From Misgurnus anguillicaudatus (lineage: Eukaryota; Chordata; Actinopteri; Cypriniformes; Cobitidae): DNA of 64,000 nucleotides. Within the stretch, counting starts at the first letter, position 1, and the number at the start of each line of letters is the position of its first letter. The DNA lies in the NCBI RefSeq assembly GCF_027580225.2, contig NW_027395283.1, positions 9,186,001 through 9,250,000 of the forward strand, read 5' to 3'. The notes under the pieces are model-generated. The model worked only from the letters and a program-made list of their open reading frames with translations, was not told where the DNA came from and ran no database searches. The translations under genes and the position numbers were made by a program. Positions 1 through 11,543 of the stretch are shown piece after piece.

Positions 1-1198
1 ACAACAATCACGTGTGTTTCGTGTGTATTTTCACGCCCTCAGTTCCACAAATGCTCACAAATCTGTATTTTTATATCAGTTAAAGCTGTTTTCATGTAGT
101 CGCGATGTTATATTGTGTCATCTTCATCAAAATAAAATGGATAAAAAACGTAGACCCCACTACATTGGTATTTAAATAATATATGCTTATGTTGAACTCT
201 TTATTCTTGTAAAAACAGATGATGTAAGCCTCTTCAGTTCCACTCATGCTCATACACGGACATTCAAAACAGTATAATTCACTTTTTATGTAGTTTACAT
301 CTTACAAATCATGTTTAATGCGATTAAGCAAGCAAACGGCACGTGATCAGCCATGCCTGACGTAAATGCAGCAAACTACGGGAACCACAGCGCGTCCGAC
401 TTCACGTCTCCGTTTTCAGCTCCTCCCCGCCTGCACGCGGCTAATCTCGCCGATCGGTTACATCCAGCCACAGCCGATGTCGAACACACCTAATGAGAGT
501 GAGGAGTCACGTGCCGATTTGGGCGGAGTCTGGGCCGGTCGGCCATGATGGTAGGAGACGCTGTCGGTTGCCAGAGGCAACTTCACAGAGGCGCGACTTC
601 CAAAGCTCTTAATTTATTATTTCGGCAGGACAGAGACGATCTACAAATACGATAAAGAAAAAGGAATAAAGCAATGCAAAAAGATAAGGCGAAAGAAAGG
701 GACCTTACAGGAACAAGCTCACAAACAGCGTTGTACTGGCAAAGGTAACTTAAGTTTCTTCACACGCGTTTGTGTATTGTAATTACATTGCATTTAGCCG
801 ACACTTCTTGACCAAAATGACAAAGTAATTAACTGCGACGGTTTCTAAACACGAGATGTCCAATGTACACAAACGTTTCCAACATGTTTTGATGTAGAAT
901 ATTTAGGTATTTAGTTGTAATTTGATTTTAGCCCAATGCCACTGTTGTAACTTTACCAGGTTTTTGTGTTGGGGGCTGCAAAGTGCCTATGGTCGTTATA
1001 TGTGTGATTGGAAGAGGTAAATGATTAAAGATTAAAGCCATTAACAGTGTGGGTAACACTTTACTTGAAGGGGTGTGCATAAGACTGACATAAAACCTTC
1101 ATAATTATTTATGACATGACACATGTCATGAATATAAAGGATGTTTTATGCATGTTTATGACAATTGCAAGTGTCGTTCGTTCAATTATGAAATGTTT
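1..1198. other. left flank without a recognised gene
   Basis: No recognisable protein is encoded here. Positions 340-620 are locally CpG-rich, with an E-box CACGTG near 340, a TGACGTAA-like CRE at about 358 and a second CACGTG near 509, so this could be a promoter. A possible plus-strand exon lies at about 634-744, with acceptor TTTCGGCAG, one open frame and donor AAAG/GTAACT, but I do not recognise its lysine-rich product. From about 1042 the sequence resembles the end of a fish transposon starting GGGTAACACTTTA. Confidence 0.3.
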
Positions 1199-1206
1199 AA
1201 TGCAAA

Positions 1207-3576
1207 CAGTGTTGGGGTAGTTACTCAAAAAATGTAATTAGTTACTAGTTACTAGTTACTTCTTAAAATTGTAATGAGATTACTTTACTAGTTACTGCAT
1301 TTGAAAAGTAACTTCACTACTTATTACTTTACTTTCCTTTTTCTTAATTTACCACATAGATACATGGACATGGTTTAGGCGGGGTCGGCTGATGATGAGT
1401 GACTACTTTAAATGACCGGCCAGGGCTCTAGACTAACTTTTTGCACTGGTTGCACTGGTGCGCCTAACATTTTTTCTTAGGTGCACCAGCACAAAAGTTA
1501 GGTGCACCCTAATTTTTGACCCCATCGGATTTATAGTTCGCCCAAAAATTAAAATTCTGTATAATTTATTTGTAAATCAGGTTTGTAACTCTCATGTTGT
1601 TACAAACCTGTATAAATGTCTTTGTTCTGGTGAACATGAATGAAAATATTTTGAGGAATGTTTGTAACCAAACCATTCATGAGCCCCATTCACTTCCATA
1701 GTATTATTTTTTCCTACTATAGAAGTGAATGGGGCTCATGCTTGGTTTGGTTATTAACATTTCTCAAAATATGTTGCTTCGTGTTTATCAGAACAAAGAT
1801 ATTTATACAGGTTTGTAACAAAATTTATAATTTATTTTTGGGTGAACTGTCCCTTTAACACCGCAAGTTTAGCGCCCATGGTGGTTTCATACAAAATATA
1901 AACATGTAGGCTATTTTATAATTTTCATGTTGTCATTCCATTTTCCTTATACGAGTCATGCACAGTCCTGTTTGATAACCCGCATCCGCGCGATTAAAAT
2001 AACAGTTGACCCATTATCCGACATCAGCATCAATTTATTTCATACCCGTTTTACATAAAGACTGCGACCGGCCGCACCGCAAATCGTGATGTAAGTAGAA
2101 ACCTTTAAAGATCTTCATGCAGAACATTGACAGAAATAAGCACAGGACCATGACTGTTCAAATATATTATCATTTAATGTGAAACTTTGTGAGGGTCGGC
2201 TGATTGACAGCTGAGCGGTCAGCAGTGTTTGAACACTCATAAGCGCTGCGCTTATATTTATTATTACCTTATAAATTGATGATATGATTGCAGTGATTCC
2301 AAAGGGATGTCCAAAAAAACTCAAGTAGAATGTTAAATGTTTAAAGTTTAATGTCTCTTTCTCGCTGCCCTGTGTAAACCCACGCGGGTGATGGCATGAA
2401 ACGCGTGAGGAGCTTGCATTTTGCATTACCTTAAATTACCTTAAATTATGGTCATACAAATAAAAGTAAAACAACATTCAAAACTGTAATGTGTAAATTT
2501 ATTTATGTAAAGTTACACTCGCAATAATAACAAAACATTGTGCTTTTTTAAATAGGTAAAAAGTGTTTTGTGCTGCATCGGTTTGGGAGCGCGTCACACA
2601 ATAAATAAACTCATACAGTATAGGCTATAGGCTTCTTTTGAATTCGTTTTGTTAATTTGCTAATTATTTAAGGGAAACACATTTCATATAGGCTTATTTA
2701 TTTTATTATTTTTTCACCAAAGAAAGACGTAATCATCACGTTCTATTCATTTTAATGCTTTTTGCGCATAAACTAAACCCTTGGGGGAATTATTTATAAA
2801 TGAATCAACAACGCAAATCAAGGAATTAACTTATTTCTCTATTTAAGACAGTCTGGCAGGGCGGGTAACAGTGATACATCAAACACCGAAAAGTTTATAG
2901 GATTAGATTTGGAAGTAAGATTATGAAGAAAACAGCGGTCCTGACTCCTGGCTTTTTTCTATAAATTGAGCGCACGCGACATTGCTGTTCGGGTTACGTT
3001 CAAATAATTTCTTTAAAAGAATTATGCTCTGGCTCTGACTCGATTGAGGTTCATTACCTAATTCCGTCTTCGGGTTCAGACCTCTCGATCCCTGACCGGT
3101 AAGTTAAGCAGGATCTTTCGCCACAAGTGTTGTATTGCCATGCTGGGCTTACAAATGCTCAGACAGGTTGCTCATCGCGTTGTCAGCAGTTGAAAGACAC
3201 TTGTCGTGTGGGCATAGTGTGCATTTCACACGAATATTTTTGTCCTTTCGAGCAATACGCTGAAAGTTATGTGAATATCGCCCCAGTGGCTGAAACCCTC
3301 CGTCTTCATTTCCCGCTCCCCTTTGCACCAGCAGCTCCGTCAAATCAATCTCTATGGCAACGTACAGGGACACGCATGCACGCACCACTTAAATAGACAG
3401 AACTTTACACCCAGGCAAACACTGCTTGGGTAACGCAGGAAAGCGCATTCCTATAGTCTAGTAAATTAGTGTAGTTACCAATATTATTAGTGTAATGCGT
3501 TACTTTACTTCGTTACCCAAAAAAGTAATGTAGTTACTGTAATCCGTTACTTTGTAACTCGTTACCCCCAACACTG
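1207..3576. mobile_element. hAT-type DNA transposon, non-autonomous or decayed
   Basis: The element begins CAGTGTTGGGG and ends CCCCCAACACTG, an imperfect inverted terminus. It is flanked on both sides by the same 8 bases, AATGCAAA, at 1199-1206 and 3577-3584. An 8-bp target duplication with CAG...CTG ends is the hallmark of hAT elements. Subterminal sequence is rich in GTTACT/GTAACT repeats, which probably bind transposase. No convincing transposase reading frame remains in its 2.37 kb. It contains further inserted repeats, including a palindromic element around 1528-1859 and a fragment starting AGGGCTCTAGAC near 1419 that matches the terminus of the element at 24070. Confidence 0.8.
1528..1859. 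repeat. palindromic fish repeat nested in the hAT element
   Basis: Two arms of about 100-150 bp (roughly 1600-1706 and 1717-1820) are inverted copies, meeting at a short T-rich spacer near 1708. The innermost arms share the block GAATGGGGCTCATG and its complement. The outer right end reads GGTGAACTGTCCC followed by TTAA, as in a large fish family of short TTAA-flanked elements. The left end is degenerate. No coding capacity. Confidence 0.6.
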
Positions 3577-3643
3577 AATGCAAATATGCCATTGCTTGAG
3601 ATGTCTTTGTTATGCATAATGGTGTCTTCATTTCGGTAACCTA

Positions 3644-3732
3644 AAAAACTGTATTCCATTGTTCGTATGTTTTCCATATGTATCATGTGAGGTACTGGAG
3701 CAGTTTTTAACGCAGCAGTAACTGCGAGGCAT
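3644..3732 (-). pseudogene. THAP-domain-like first exon or fragment
   Basis: From ATG at 3732 the minus strand encodes a short peptide starting MPRSYCCVKNC and ending NGIQFFR, followed by a possible donor AG/GTTACC at about 3644. The pattern of initiator Met, C-x(2-4)-C near residues 7-11 and FF-R/K-LP near residue 30 matches the first third of the C2CH THAP DNA-binding domain, and THAP genes often split their domain at about this place. Reading on without splicing gives RLPK then a stop. The rest of the C2CH motif is not visible in the window, so this is either an isolated first exon or a fossil. The upstream sequence (3740-4020) is moderately GC-rich and contains a CCGCCATGTTGG YY1-like site. 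Confidence 0.35.
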
Positions 3733-4024
3733 GGTAAAGCAGTGTAGAATTGCGAAAAACTACTCTACTACGGAGCTAAGAACACACGTAAACAATCATG
3801 TTCTGCCGCCGGAATCCTGCCAACATGGCGGAAAGGGGGAGGGGCTCTGTACCATGACGACAGCTCCTCACTCTCAATACACATCGAACTGTATTCACTC
3901 TGATCACACGCACATGAACACACAGCATCACAATCTGGTGCTTGTCTCAGCAGCAAACCGATTCATGTGTCCAGAATTCTTAACACAGCGAGACAAACAT
4001 GCATTAATATGCAGCACTGTTTAG

Positions 4025-4137
4025 AACTAGCGCTCTTCCGCCGGTGCGCCGTATGAGCGATCATCACTATCAAAATAAAAGTCCTCTTCCGTCTGAGTCT
4101 TTTGCACAGCCGCCCCCAAATTGCTTGCAATTTGTTC
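4025..4137 (-). other. short open stretch of uncertain origin
   Basis: After a CTTTGCAG acceptor-like sequence the minus strand is open for 37 codons, with an acidic C-terminal end containing EEDFYFDSDD, and then stops at about 4025. It lies just downstream of the BEL pol fragment and upstream of the THAP-like exon. I cannot assign it to a family; it may be an old exon or part of the retroelement. Confidence 0.2.
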
Positions 4138-4147
4138 CTGCAAAGAC

Positions 4148-5390
4148 TCATTCCTTATCTGAAGAGGGTTTGGCACCATGAATATCATCGTCATCAGAGA
4201 TCACAGGAAGCGTGATAAGTCTGGCCACTGGACGAGTGTAGATCTTATCCTTGACTTGCACGTCTGCAGACCTCACATGACCATCCGCACTTTGATGCAC
4301 TTTAACCACTCTGCCAACCGGCCAGAGAGCCCTGGGAAACTGGGGGTCCATCAGCAACACAACTGAATCCACTGTAAGATCCAAAGGGGTGTCATGCCAC
4401 TTCCCTCTTTTCTGCAAGGATGGTAAGTAATCCCGAATGAATCTTGACCAGAAATGATCGGCCAAAACTTGACAGTGCCTCCACCTCCGCTTACTTAGTT
4501 TCTCACTCTTCTGATACACCACGGGTGGCAGTGATCCGTCAAGCCGCCCCATCAGAAGAACATTTGGGGTTACTGCATTCAAGTCAGCCACATCAGATGA
4601 GGTGTAACCTAACGGTTTGGCATTTAAGATGGCCTCAACCTCCAGTAGAGTCGTATGAAGCACCTCTTCAGAGATGGATTGAGCTCCTATAACAGTATTC
4701 AAAGCGGACTTTACAGACTTGATCTCTCTCTCCCACGTCCCCCCGAAGTGAGGAGCTGCAGGGGGGTTGAAGCTAAAGTCAATCTTCTGCGCAGCCAGAA
4801 TTCGTTGGAGATCTGAGGACATGCTATTAAAGGACTCATAGAGCTCCCTTTCGCCAGCTCGAAAGTTTGTCCCCTGGTCTGAATAAAGCTCTGCTGGATT
4901 TCCTCTGCGTGCAACAAACCGTCTGAGGCTCATTAAGAATGAATCCACATCCATACTGTGTAGGATATCCAGGTGCACTGCACGGGTGGTGAGGCACTTA
5001 TAGATAATCCCCCATCTCTTTTCCGAACGCCGTCCCAACTTGACATGGAAAGGTCCGAAGCAGTCGACACCCGTAGAGAAGAACGGGGGCTTGTGTAGTC
5101 GTAGACGGGCTGCAGGTAGGTCGGACATCTTTGGAATACTCGGCTTGGACTTCCACCTCCGGCACTCTTCACATTAATGTTGCACTTTCCGAATGGCCTC
5201 TCTACCACGAAGAACCCAAAAGGTACGGCGCAACTCTGCGAATACTCGCTCGGAGCCCGGATGACAGAGACGGGAATCATAATCCTGTATAAGGAGCTTT
5301 GTAGCTGAATGAGAGGGGTCCAGCACAATGGGATGCTTGAAAGAAGAATCTAACTCCTCAGCACGTCTGAGTCTTCCTCCTGAGTCTTAT
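4148..5390 (-). pseudogene. BEL/Pao retrotransposon integrase fragment
   Basis: The minus strand from about 5390 to 4148 encodes the 3' part of a BEL/Pao pol polyprotein. First come the end of the RNase H/linker region and an H2C2 integrase zinc-binding motif (H...H, then CEEC). These are followed by an rve integrase core with conserved Asp residues (VDCFGPF..., YSDQGTNF) and a glutamate-containing FGGTWEREI segment, and then the DUF5641-type C-terminal domain (LWPVGRV, RPVARL). An in-frame TAA at about 5174 lies between the H and C pairs of the zinc motif, so the element is broken. The longest uninterrupted stretch starts at 5128 (326 aa). No gag, protease, reverse transcriptase or flanking LTR is seen; it is a 3' pol fragment. 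Confidence 0.85.
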
Positions 5391-5627
5391 GTAAACGAAC
5401 AGCTGATATTAACGCGACAGCGCATCATTTTCAAAGTAAAAATTATAATTATTTTATTGATGTAAATGTTGGTTTGCAACGGAGGTTTTGCCAAAAATAG
5501 TAAACATCTACCAACCAGCTCTTATAAACGCTATATCGGATTGTTTTAACATGTATCCTTATAGATAATGTCTGTTTTGTAGAACGGGTAGGTTTTATAT
5601 TAATGTTTGAGTATTGTTGGGTTTAAT

Positions 5628-6760
5628 GTGTTTATGTTTTGTTTAAATTTAGATAGCTTACGAAAGATAGACTGTAATTTTATACGCCATATAGGCGTTG
5701 CAAAGGCCAATATGAAGGGAGAATTGTAATGGGTCAGACATTATTTTCGAGTTTAATGTAAGTTTTGTTTGCTACTTCAAAATGAATTTCGTTTCAGATA
5801 ATTTGTCTCTTAATTTTAATCGATGTTTTGTTGATAAGTTTTGTGAATATAAATTAATAAAAACAATAAACTCAACGTCATTAATATATAATGCTCGTTT
5901 AGGCGCATTAGCTATTTGTGTGTTGCTAGCGGAGGACGTGCACTGACCTCGCACACTTTTAAAAATGAATGCAATAAGCATTTCTGGTAGACTAAAGCAA
6001 TACTTCACTTCTTACTATATGTTTGATTGAAGTTTGCATTTGCTGAATTTATTTTTGCTTCAAGTTCGCTACTGTTTAGAATGCTTTCTTTTTAAATCAT
6101 AAAGACCTTTCTGTTTAGTTATAAAATCAAAATTAACCTATTAATCATATTAATATGTTGTAGAGGGAGCTAGAACAGTATAAGTGTTTATGTTTTGTTT
6201 AAATTTAGTTAGCTTACGAAAGATAGACTGTAATTTTAAACGCAATATAGGCGTTGTAAAGGCCAATATGAAGGGAGAATTGTAATGGGTCAGACATTAC
6301 TTTCCAGTTTAATGTAAGTTTTGTTTGCTACTTTAAAATGAATTTCGTTTCAGATCATTTGTCTCTTAATTTTAATCGATGTTTTGTTGATAAGTTTTGT
6401 GAATATAAATTAATAAAAACAATAAACTCAACGTCATTAATATAATGCTCGTTTAGGCGCTTGCGCTTTTAGCTATTTGTGTGTTGCTAGCGGAGGACGT
6501 GCACGGACCTCGCACACTTTTAAAAATTAATGCAATAAGCATTTCTGGTAGGCTAAAGCAATACTTCACCTCTTACTATGTTTGATTGAAGTTTGCAATT
6601 TGCTGAAATTTATTTTTGCTTCAAGTTCGCTACTGTTTAGTACTGTTCACTTGAATGCTTTCTTTTTAAATCATAAAGACCTTTCTGTTTAGTTATAAAA
6701 TCAAAATTAACCTATTAATCATATTAATATGTTGTAGGGGGGAAATAGAACAGTATAAGA
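5628..6760. repeat. 556-bp tandem duplication (two copies)
   Basis: The block 5628-6183 is repeated immediately as 6184-6760 with a few substitutions and small indels. Both copies contain GAAGGGAGAATTGTAATGGG, TGCTAGCGGAGGACGTGCAC and end with ATATTAATATGTTGTAG. The second copy has a 9-bp insertion, GCGCTTTTA-like, near 6460. There is no open reading frame. A head-to-tail pair with this divergence could be a two-copy satellite, a repeated promoter block of a retroelement or a local duplication. Confidence 0.8.
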
Positions 6761-7574
6761 CTTTCCCAAACACATTTTTATAGGTTAAAAATTAGTGTCT
6801 GTTATAGTTGCCAGTAAAGGACCCAAGTATGACTTTTTGTCAATATCGCACACCCCTAGGCTGCGTAAACGTGCAAAGGTAAGCTATTATTAGAGTAATA
6901 AGTTATTTTACACTTATATGCGCATGCCCAGTTATGTGATTGGTCATGTTTCATGCGTTTATGGTGGTGTATAGTGTGGATGAAGATTCTTTTTAAAATG
7001 CCAGTATAAACGAGGATCGTTTTCATTTTAAAATGCCGTTTTAAAACGCAAATGCTCTAATGTAAACATGGCCTTACACTCAGCGCAACGTCTGAGTTCT
7101 AGAGATGCGCGGCTGGGCTATTTTTTAAACCGTAACCGCATCACAAAACCGCATCACAAAATCATCCATCCGCACAACGTTTTTTGACCAATTTAAAAAA
7201 ACGCACCCGTCCGCCATCCGCTGGATGTTTTAAGGTCTATGGGTAATGCAAGGCACTGATGACACGAGGCTAGAAAGCTCTTGCTTGTTCTATAGAAAGG
7301 AGACTGATCCAATGCAGGAAAGATATTAAAAGGCTAAAATCCTACATCATGTTGTAACCCAGCAGCGCCTATTCCCAGAACGAATAGGAAGAGAGCGCAT
7401 CTTTTTAAGGCAGACAGCGCAATTCATTTTATACCAGCATGAGCATGCCGAACGAAACAAACTATGGGGCCTCGGTATTAAAGAAACGCCGACTCTATTC
7501 ATTTCCGAAAGTCCACCGCACATCAGTGCAACGTGCATGTTCACATTTTTAATAACAACTCCCAAACTTGCCTA

Positions 7575-7993
7575 CACTGTAAAAAAAATCCGTAGAAATT
7601 GCAGCTGGGTTGCCGGTAATTTACGGTAGATTTACATTTATGTTATTTACCGGCAAGAGTTTGTTCAAAGTTAAATGAACATTAAACATTTACAAGTCTT
7701 TGTCTTTACAGAGTAAAACTAAAAAAACAGCATCAAGCCAAAACATTCTGGGAAACAAAATCTGAAGCAAAAAACAGAAAAAGGTTGATGATGATTTCTG
7801 ATTCCCAGAATGCTTTGCATGAGGCTGTTATTGTATAGTTTTATTCTGTAAAGATAAAGACTTGTTAATATTTAAAATTTATTTAACTTTGAACAAACTC
7901 TTGCCAGTAAATAACATAAATGTAAATCTACGGTAAATTACCGGCAACCCAGCTGCAATAACATTGAAATTTCTACTGAATTTTTTTACAGTG
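7575..7993. mobile_element. palindromic MITE with CACTGTAAAAAAA ends
   Basis: Starts CACTGTAAAAAAA and ends TTTTTTTACAGTG; the outer roughly 110 bp on each side are inverted copies sharing ACGGTA and TTGCCGGTAA-type blocks. Central sequence is A-rich and non-coding. A diverged relative lies at about 30525-31018. The right end runs straight into a GT microsatellite (7991-8012). Confidence 0.75.
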
Positions 7994-9327
7994 TGTGTGT
8001 GTGTGTGTGTGTGGTTGCAGTGAAACATCGAAACACCAATTCCACGACACAGATGAACTTTTATTCTTATTTCTAGATAATGCCTATTTTATATGCCAAA
8101 ACAAACAGCAGGCAGGAAAAATATTTAAATAAAGAAATATCCCAATGTAGGCATAGAACTTTAACAAACTATGTTTTGCAAACCGTTTAAATAAAAACAT
8201 AAATAAAATAAAACGGCATATAGGCTACATGTGCATCGTAAGGTTATCGATCACCCAATCACCCCCACAAACTTAAATTAGGAAATAACATACAAACATG
8301 TGTTTAAACAAACGTAAATTCTGACCAGGTTAATTTCCTGTATCATATCATAATATCAATATAACCGTAGGTCTAGTTAGAATTTTTCTTAGCACTATGC
8401 AGAAATAAAATAGCATCTACAGTGTCAGGATTCAGGCGAGAGCGCCTTGCCTCTATAACGCGCCCTGCTGCACTGAAGGAGCGTTCGCTCGCAGCACTTG
8501 TTGCTGGAATGCATAAAATTCTCTTAGCAAGGTGCTGTAGTCGTGGGAATGACTGGCCTTTTTTCTCCCAAAAGGAAAGTAGATTTTCTTCTGCTGATCC
8601 GTCTATATGGAAGTTTGTAGAGGAATACTCCTGTACTTCATCCACGGTAATTGTATCCTCCTCCTCCCATTCCGTGAAGTCTATCCTTGGCTTTTTCGTT
8701 AGTGCGTCATCAGCTATACCTTAAAAAATACAAATGAAAATGAATATTGATTAATTCATTATTAATTATTAATAATAATTATTATTATAATTGTTAATTC
8801 TCAATTAATTATTAATTATTACTACCGGTCAAAAGTTTGGGGTTACTCGTTCTTTATTTATATGTTTTCCATATTACAGAATAATAATAAACTCGTCCAA
8901 ACTATGGCATAACACAAAGGTAACTGTGAGAATTATGTTGGTGACTAAAAGCATCCAAAATAAATCAAAACTCTGTTATATTTTATTATCTGAAGTGCAG
9001 TCACCCTTTGCCTAAAAATTGCAAAACCGTATACGTGTTATTTTTTCAAGAATTAAAGGGCGTTTTGCAGGTAACATTTTTCAACAAATTTGTGCAATTT
9101 GCTTGTTGATAATAAACATTTAAACTGTAATCCATTGTATTTTATGTTGTTGGGTATAACAAAACCCGAAAAAGTATGAAAAAGTACAGCGGTTTGCAAT
9201 GATTCTACTTTCCCTCACAACGCACTGTATGACGTCACGCTGGGGAAAGATTTTACCAAAGCCGCCTTGAGAGCATTGAGAATGACTATAGAAAGACGAG
9301 TAAAGTACAGTTCTGATAGCGCAGATT

Positions 9328-9328
9328 A

Positions 9329-9388
<60 letters not shown>
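9328..9388. repeat. GATA/GACA tetranucleotide tract
   Basis: A run of GATA followed by about ten GACA units inside the TTAA element. The homologous position of copy B (21397-21530) carries a longer, more mixed tract in the opposite orientation. Confidence 0.9.
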
Positions 9389-9950
9389 TGGATAGGCTAG
9401 TATAGAGAGATAGGCAGACAGCCAGATAGCATAACGTTAGCATATCTTCGTGTAGAAAGTAAACAAACAATTAACATACTCGTGCATGCTGGCTTGAGGG
9501 GGTCCATGATCCTGCCTGAAATGGGTGTAACTTTATGCGATCTTCAGCACAAACGGTTTTGGCAGCATGTCTCTAATCCTTGAAGGTGAGTGAAGCACGT
9601 CACGTCTGTTCGCGGGGACCAGCGACCCAAACACACTCACTTTCTTACAGCCAGTAGCGGAATGGCAATCGGGAGAGTCGGGACTTTCCCGGTGGGCCGA
9701 TCTGATAATAGTTATACATTTCGAGTTAACACCGTCTTGCAGCGTGATGTGCGCCGGTTCCCGCAGCCCGCTGGTCAAACTGTGCAGGGAGCCTCTCTGC
9801 TCAATAAAGTATATAAAAGTGCTCAACCTGTTCGGCAGGTCCAAACATGTACAGGATTTATAAAAATACGGTGATCAATGAGCGGTTCCTCCTCAAATGG
9901 CATAGTCTGTCGTGATGTAAAAAGCCGCCGAACGCCTGTTTATTACAGTA

Positions 9951-11543
9951 CAGTGGGGCAAAAAAGTATTTAGTCAGCTACCAATTGTTCAAGTTCTCAC
10001 ACTTAAAAAGATGAGAGAGGCCTGTAATTTTTGTCAAAGGTACACGTCAACTATGAGAGACAAAATGAGAAAAAAAAATCCAGAAAATCACATTGTCTGA
10101 TTTTTTAAGAATTTATTTGTAAATTATGGTGAAAAATAAGTATTTGGTCAATAACAAAAGTTTATGTCAATACTTTGTTATATACCCTTTGTTGGCAATG
10201 ACAGAGATCAAACGTTTTCTGTAAGTCTCCACAAGGTTTTTACATATTGTTGCTGGTAGTTTGGCCCATTCCTCCATGCAGATCTCCTCTAGAGCAGTGA
10301 TGTTTTAGGGCTGTCGCTGGGCAACTCAGATTTTCAACTCCCTTCTATGGGGTTGAGATCTGGAGACTGGCTAGGCCACTCCAGGACCTTGAAATTATTC
10401 TTACGAAACCACTCCTTCTTTGCCCGGGCGGTATGTTTGGGATCACTGCCATACTGAAAGATCCAGCCACGTTTCATCTTCAATACCCTTGCTGACGAAA
10501 GGAGGTTTTGAGTCAAAATCTCACGATACATGGCCCCATTCATTCTTTCCTTAACTCGGATCAGTTGTCCTGGTCCCTTTGCAGAAAAACAGACCCAAAG
10601 CATGATGTTTCCACCCCCATGCTTCACAGTAGGTATGGTGTTCTTTGGATGCAACTCAGCATCTTTCTCCTCCAAACACAAGAAGTTGAGTTTCTACCTA
10701 AAAGTTATGTTTTGGTTTCATCTGACCATATGACATTCTCCCACTCTTCTTCTGGATCATCCAAATGCTCTCTAGCAAACTTCAGACGGGTCCGGACATG
10801 TACTGGCTTAAGCAGGTGGACACATCTGGCACTGCAGGAATTGAGTCCCTGGCTGCATAGTGTGTTACTGATGGTAGCCTTTGTTACTTTGGTCCCAGCT
10901 CTCTGCAGGTTATTCACTAGGTCCCCCCATGTGGTTCTGGGATTTTTGCTCACCATTCTGGTGATAATTTTTACCCTACGGGATGAGATCTTGCGTGGAG
11001 CCCCAGATCGAGGGACATTATCAGTGTTCTTGTATGTCTTTCATTTTCTAATAATTGCTCTCACAGTTGATTTCTTCACACCAAGCTGCTTACCTATTGC
11101 AGATTCAGTCTTCCCAGCCTGGTGCAGGTCTACAATTTTGTTTCTGGTGTCCTTTGACAGCTCTTTGGTCTTGGCCATAGTTGAGTTTGCATTCTGACTG
11201 TTTTAGGTTGTGGACAGGTGTCTTTTATACTGATAACAAGTTCAAACAGGTGCCATTAATACAGGTAACAAGTGGAGGACAGAGGATCCTCTTAAAGAAA
11301 AAGTTACAGGTCTGTGAGAGAAAGAAATCTTGCTTTTTTGTTATTGACCAAATACTTATTTTCCACCATAAATTGCAAATAAATTCTTAAAAAATCAGAC
11401 AATGTGATTTTCTGGATTTTTTTCCTCATTTTGTCTCTCATAGTTGAAGTGTACCTATGATGAAAATTACAGGCCTCTCTCATCTTTTTAAGTGGGAGAA
11501 CTTGCACAATTGGTGGTTGACTAAATACTTTTTTGCCCCACTG
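9951..11543 (-). mobile_element. Tc1/mariner transposon with about 200-bp inverted repeats
   Basis: Ends are CAGTGGGGCAAAAAAGTATT and its complement, flanked by TA (9949-9950 and 11544-11545). The outer roughly 200 bp at each side are inverted copies sharing GATGAGAGAGGCCTGTAATT, as in long-TIR fish Tc1 elements. The uninterrupted sequence at the equivalent place in copy B (around 20830) reads ACAG-TA-TGTATG, the empty target, so the insertion boundaries are certain. Encodes a broken transposase on the minus strand. Confidence 0.95.
10334..11178 (-). pseudogene. Tc1 transposase, inactivated
   Basis: The minus strand starts [20 protein letters not shown] at 11178, a typical Tc1 paired-like helix-turn-helix domain. 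It is interrupted after about 50 codons by TGA where a Trp codon is expected. A second helix-turn-helix and the start of the catalytic domain (VIWSDETK, first Asp) lie at 10956-10705. The C-terminal half (10681-10334) is in another frame and holds DPKHTA and SPDLNPIE, the third catalytic Glu. The residue pair before DPKHT reads YGS instead of the usual QDN, so the second catalytic Asp seems lost. Premature stop, frameshift and loss of a catalytic residue make it non-functional. Confidence 0.9.

Noticed and set aside
9533..9874. About 100-aa frames on both strands of the TTAA element
   Set aside because: The same region in copy B has lost or changed these frames by indels, and no transposase motif is present.
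10508..11197. 229-aa plus-strand open frame
   Set aside because: It is the antisense of the Tc1 transposase pseudogene, whose minus-strand frames match known motifs.
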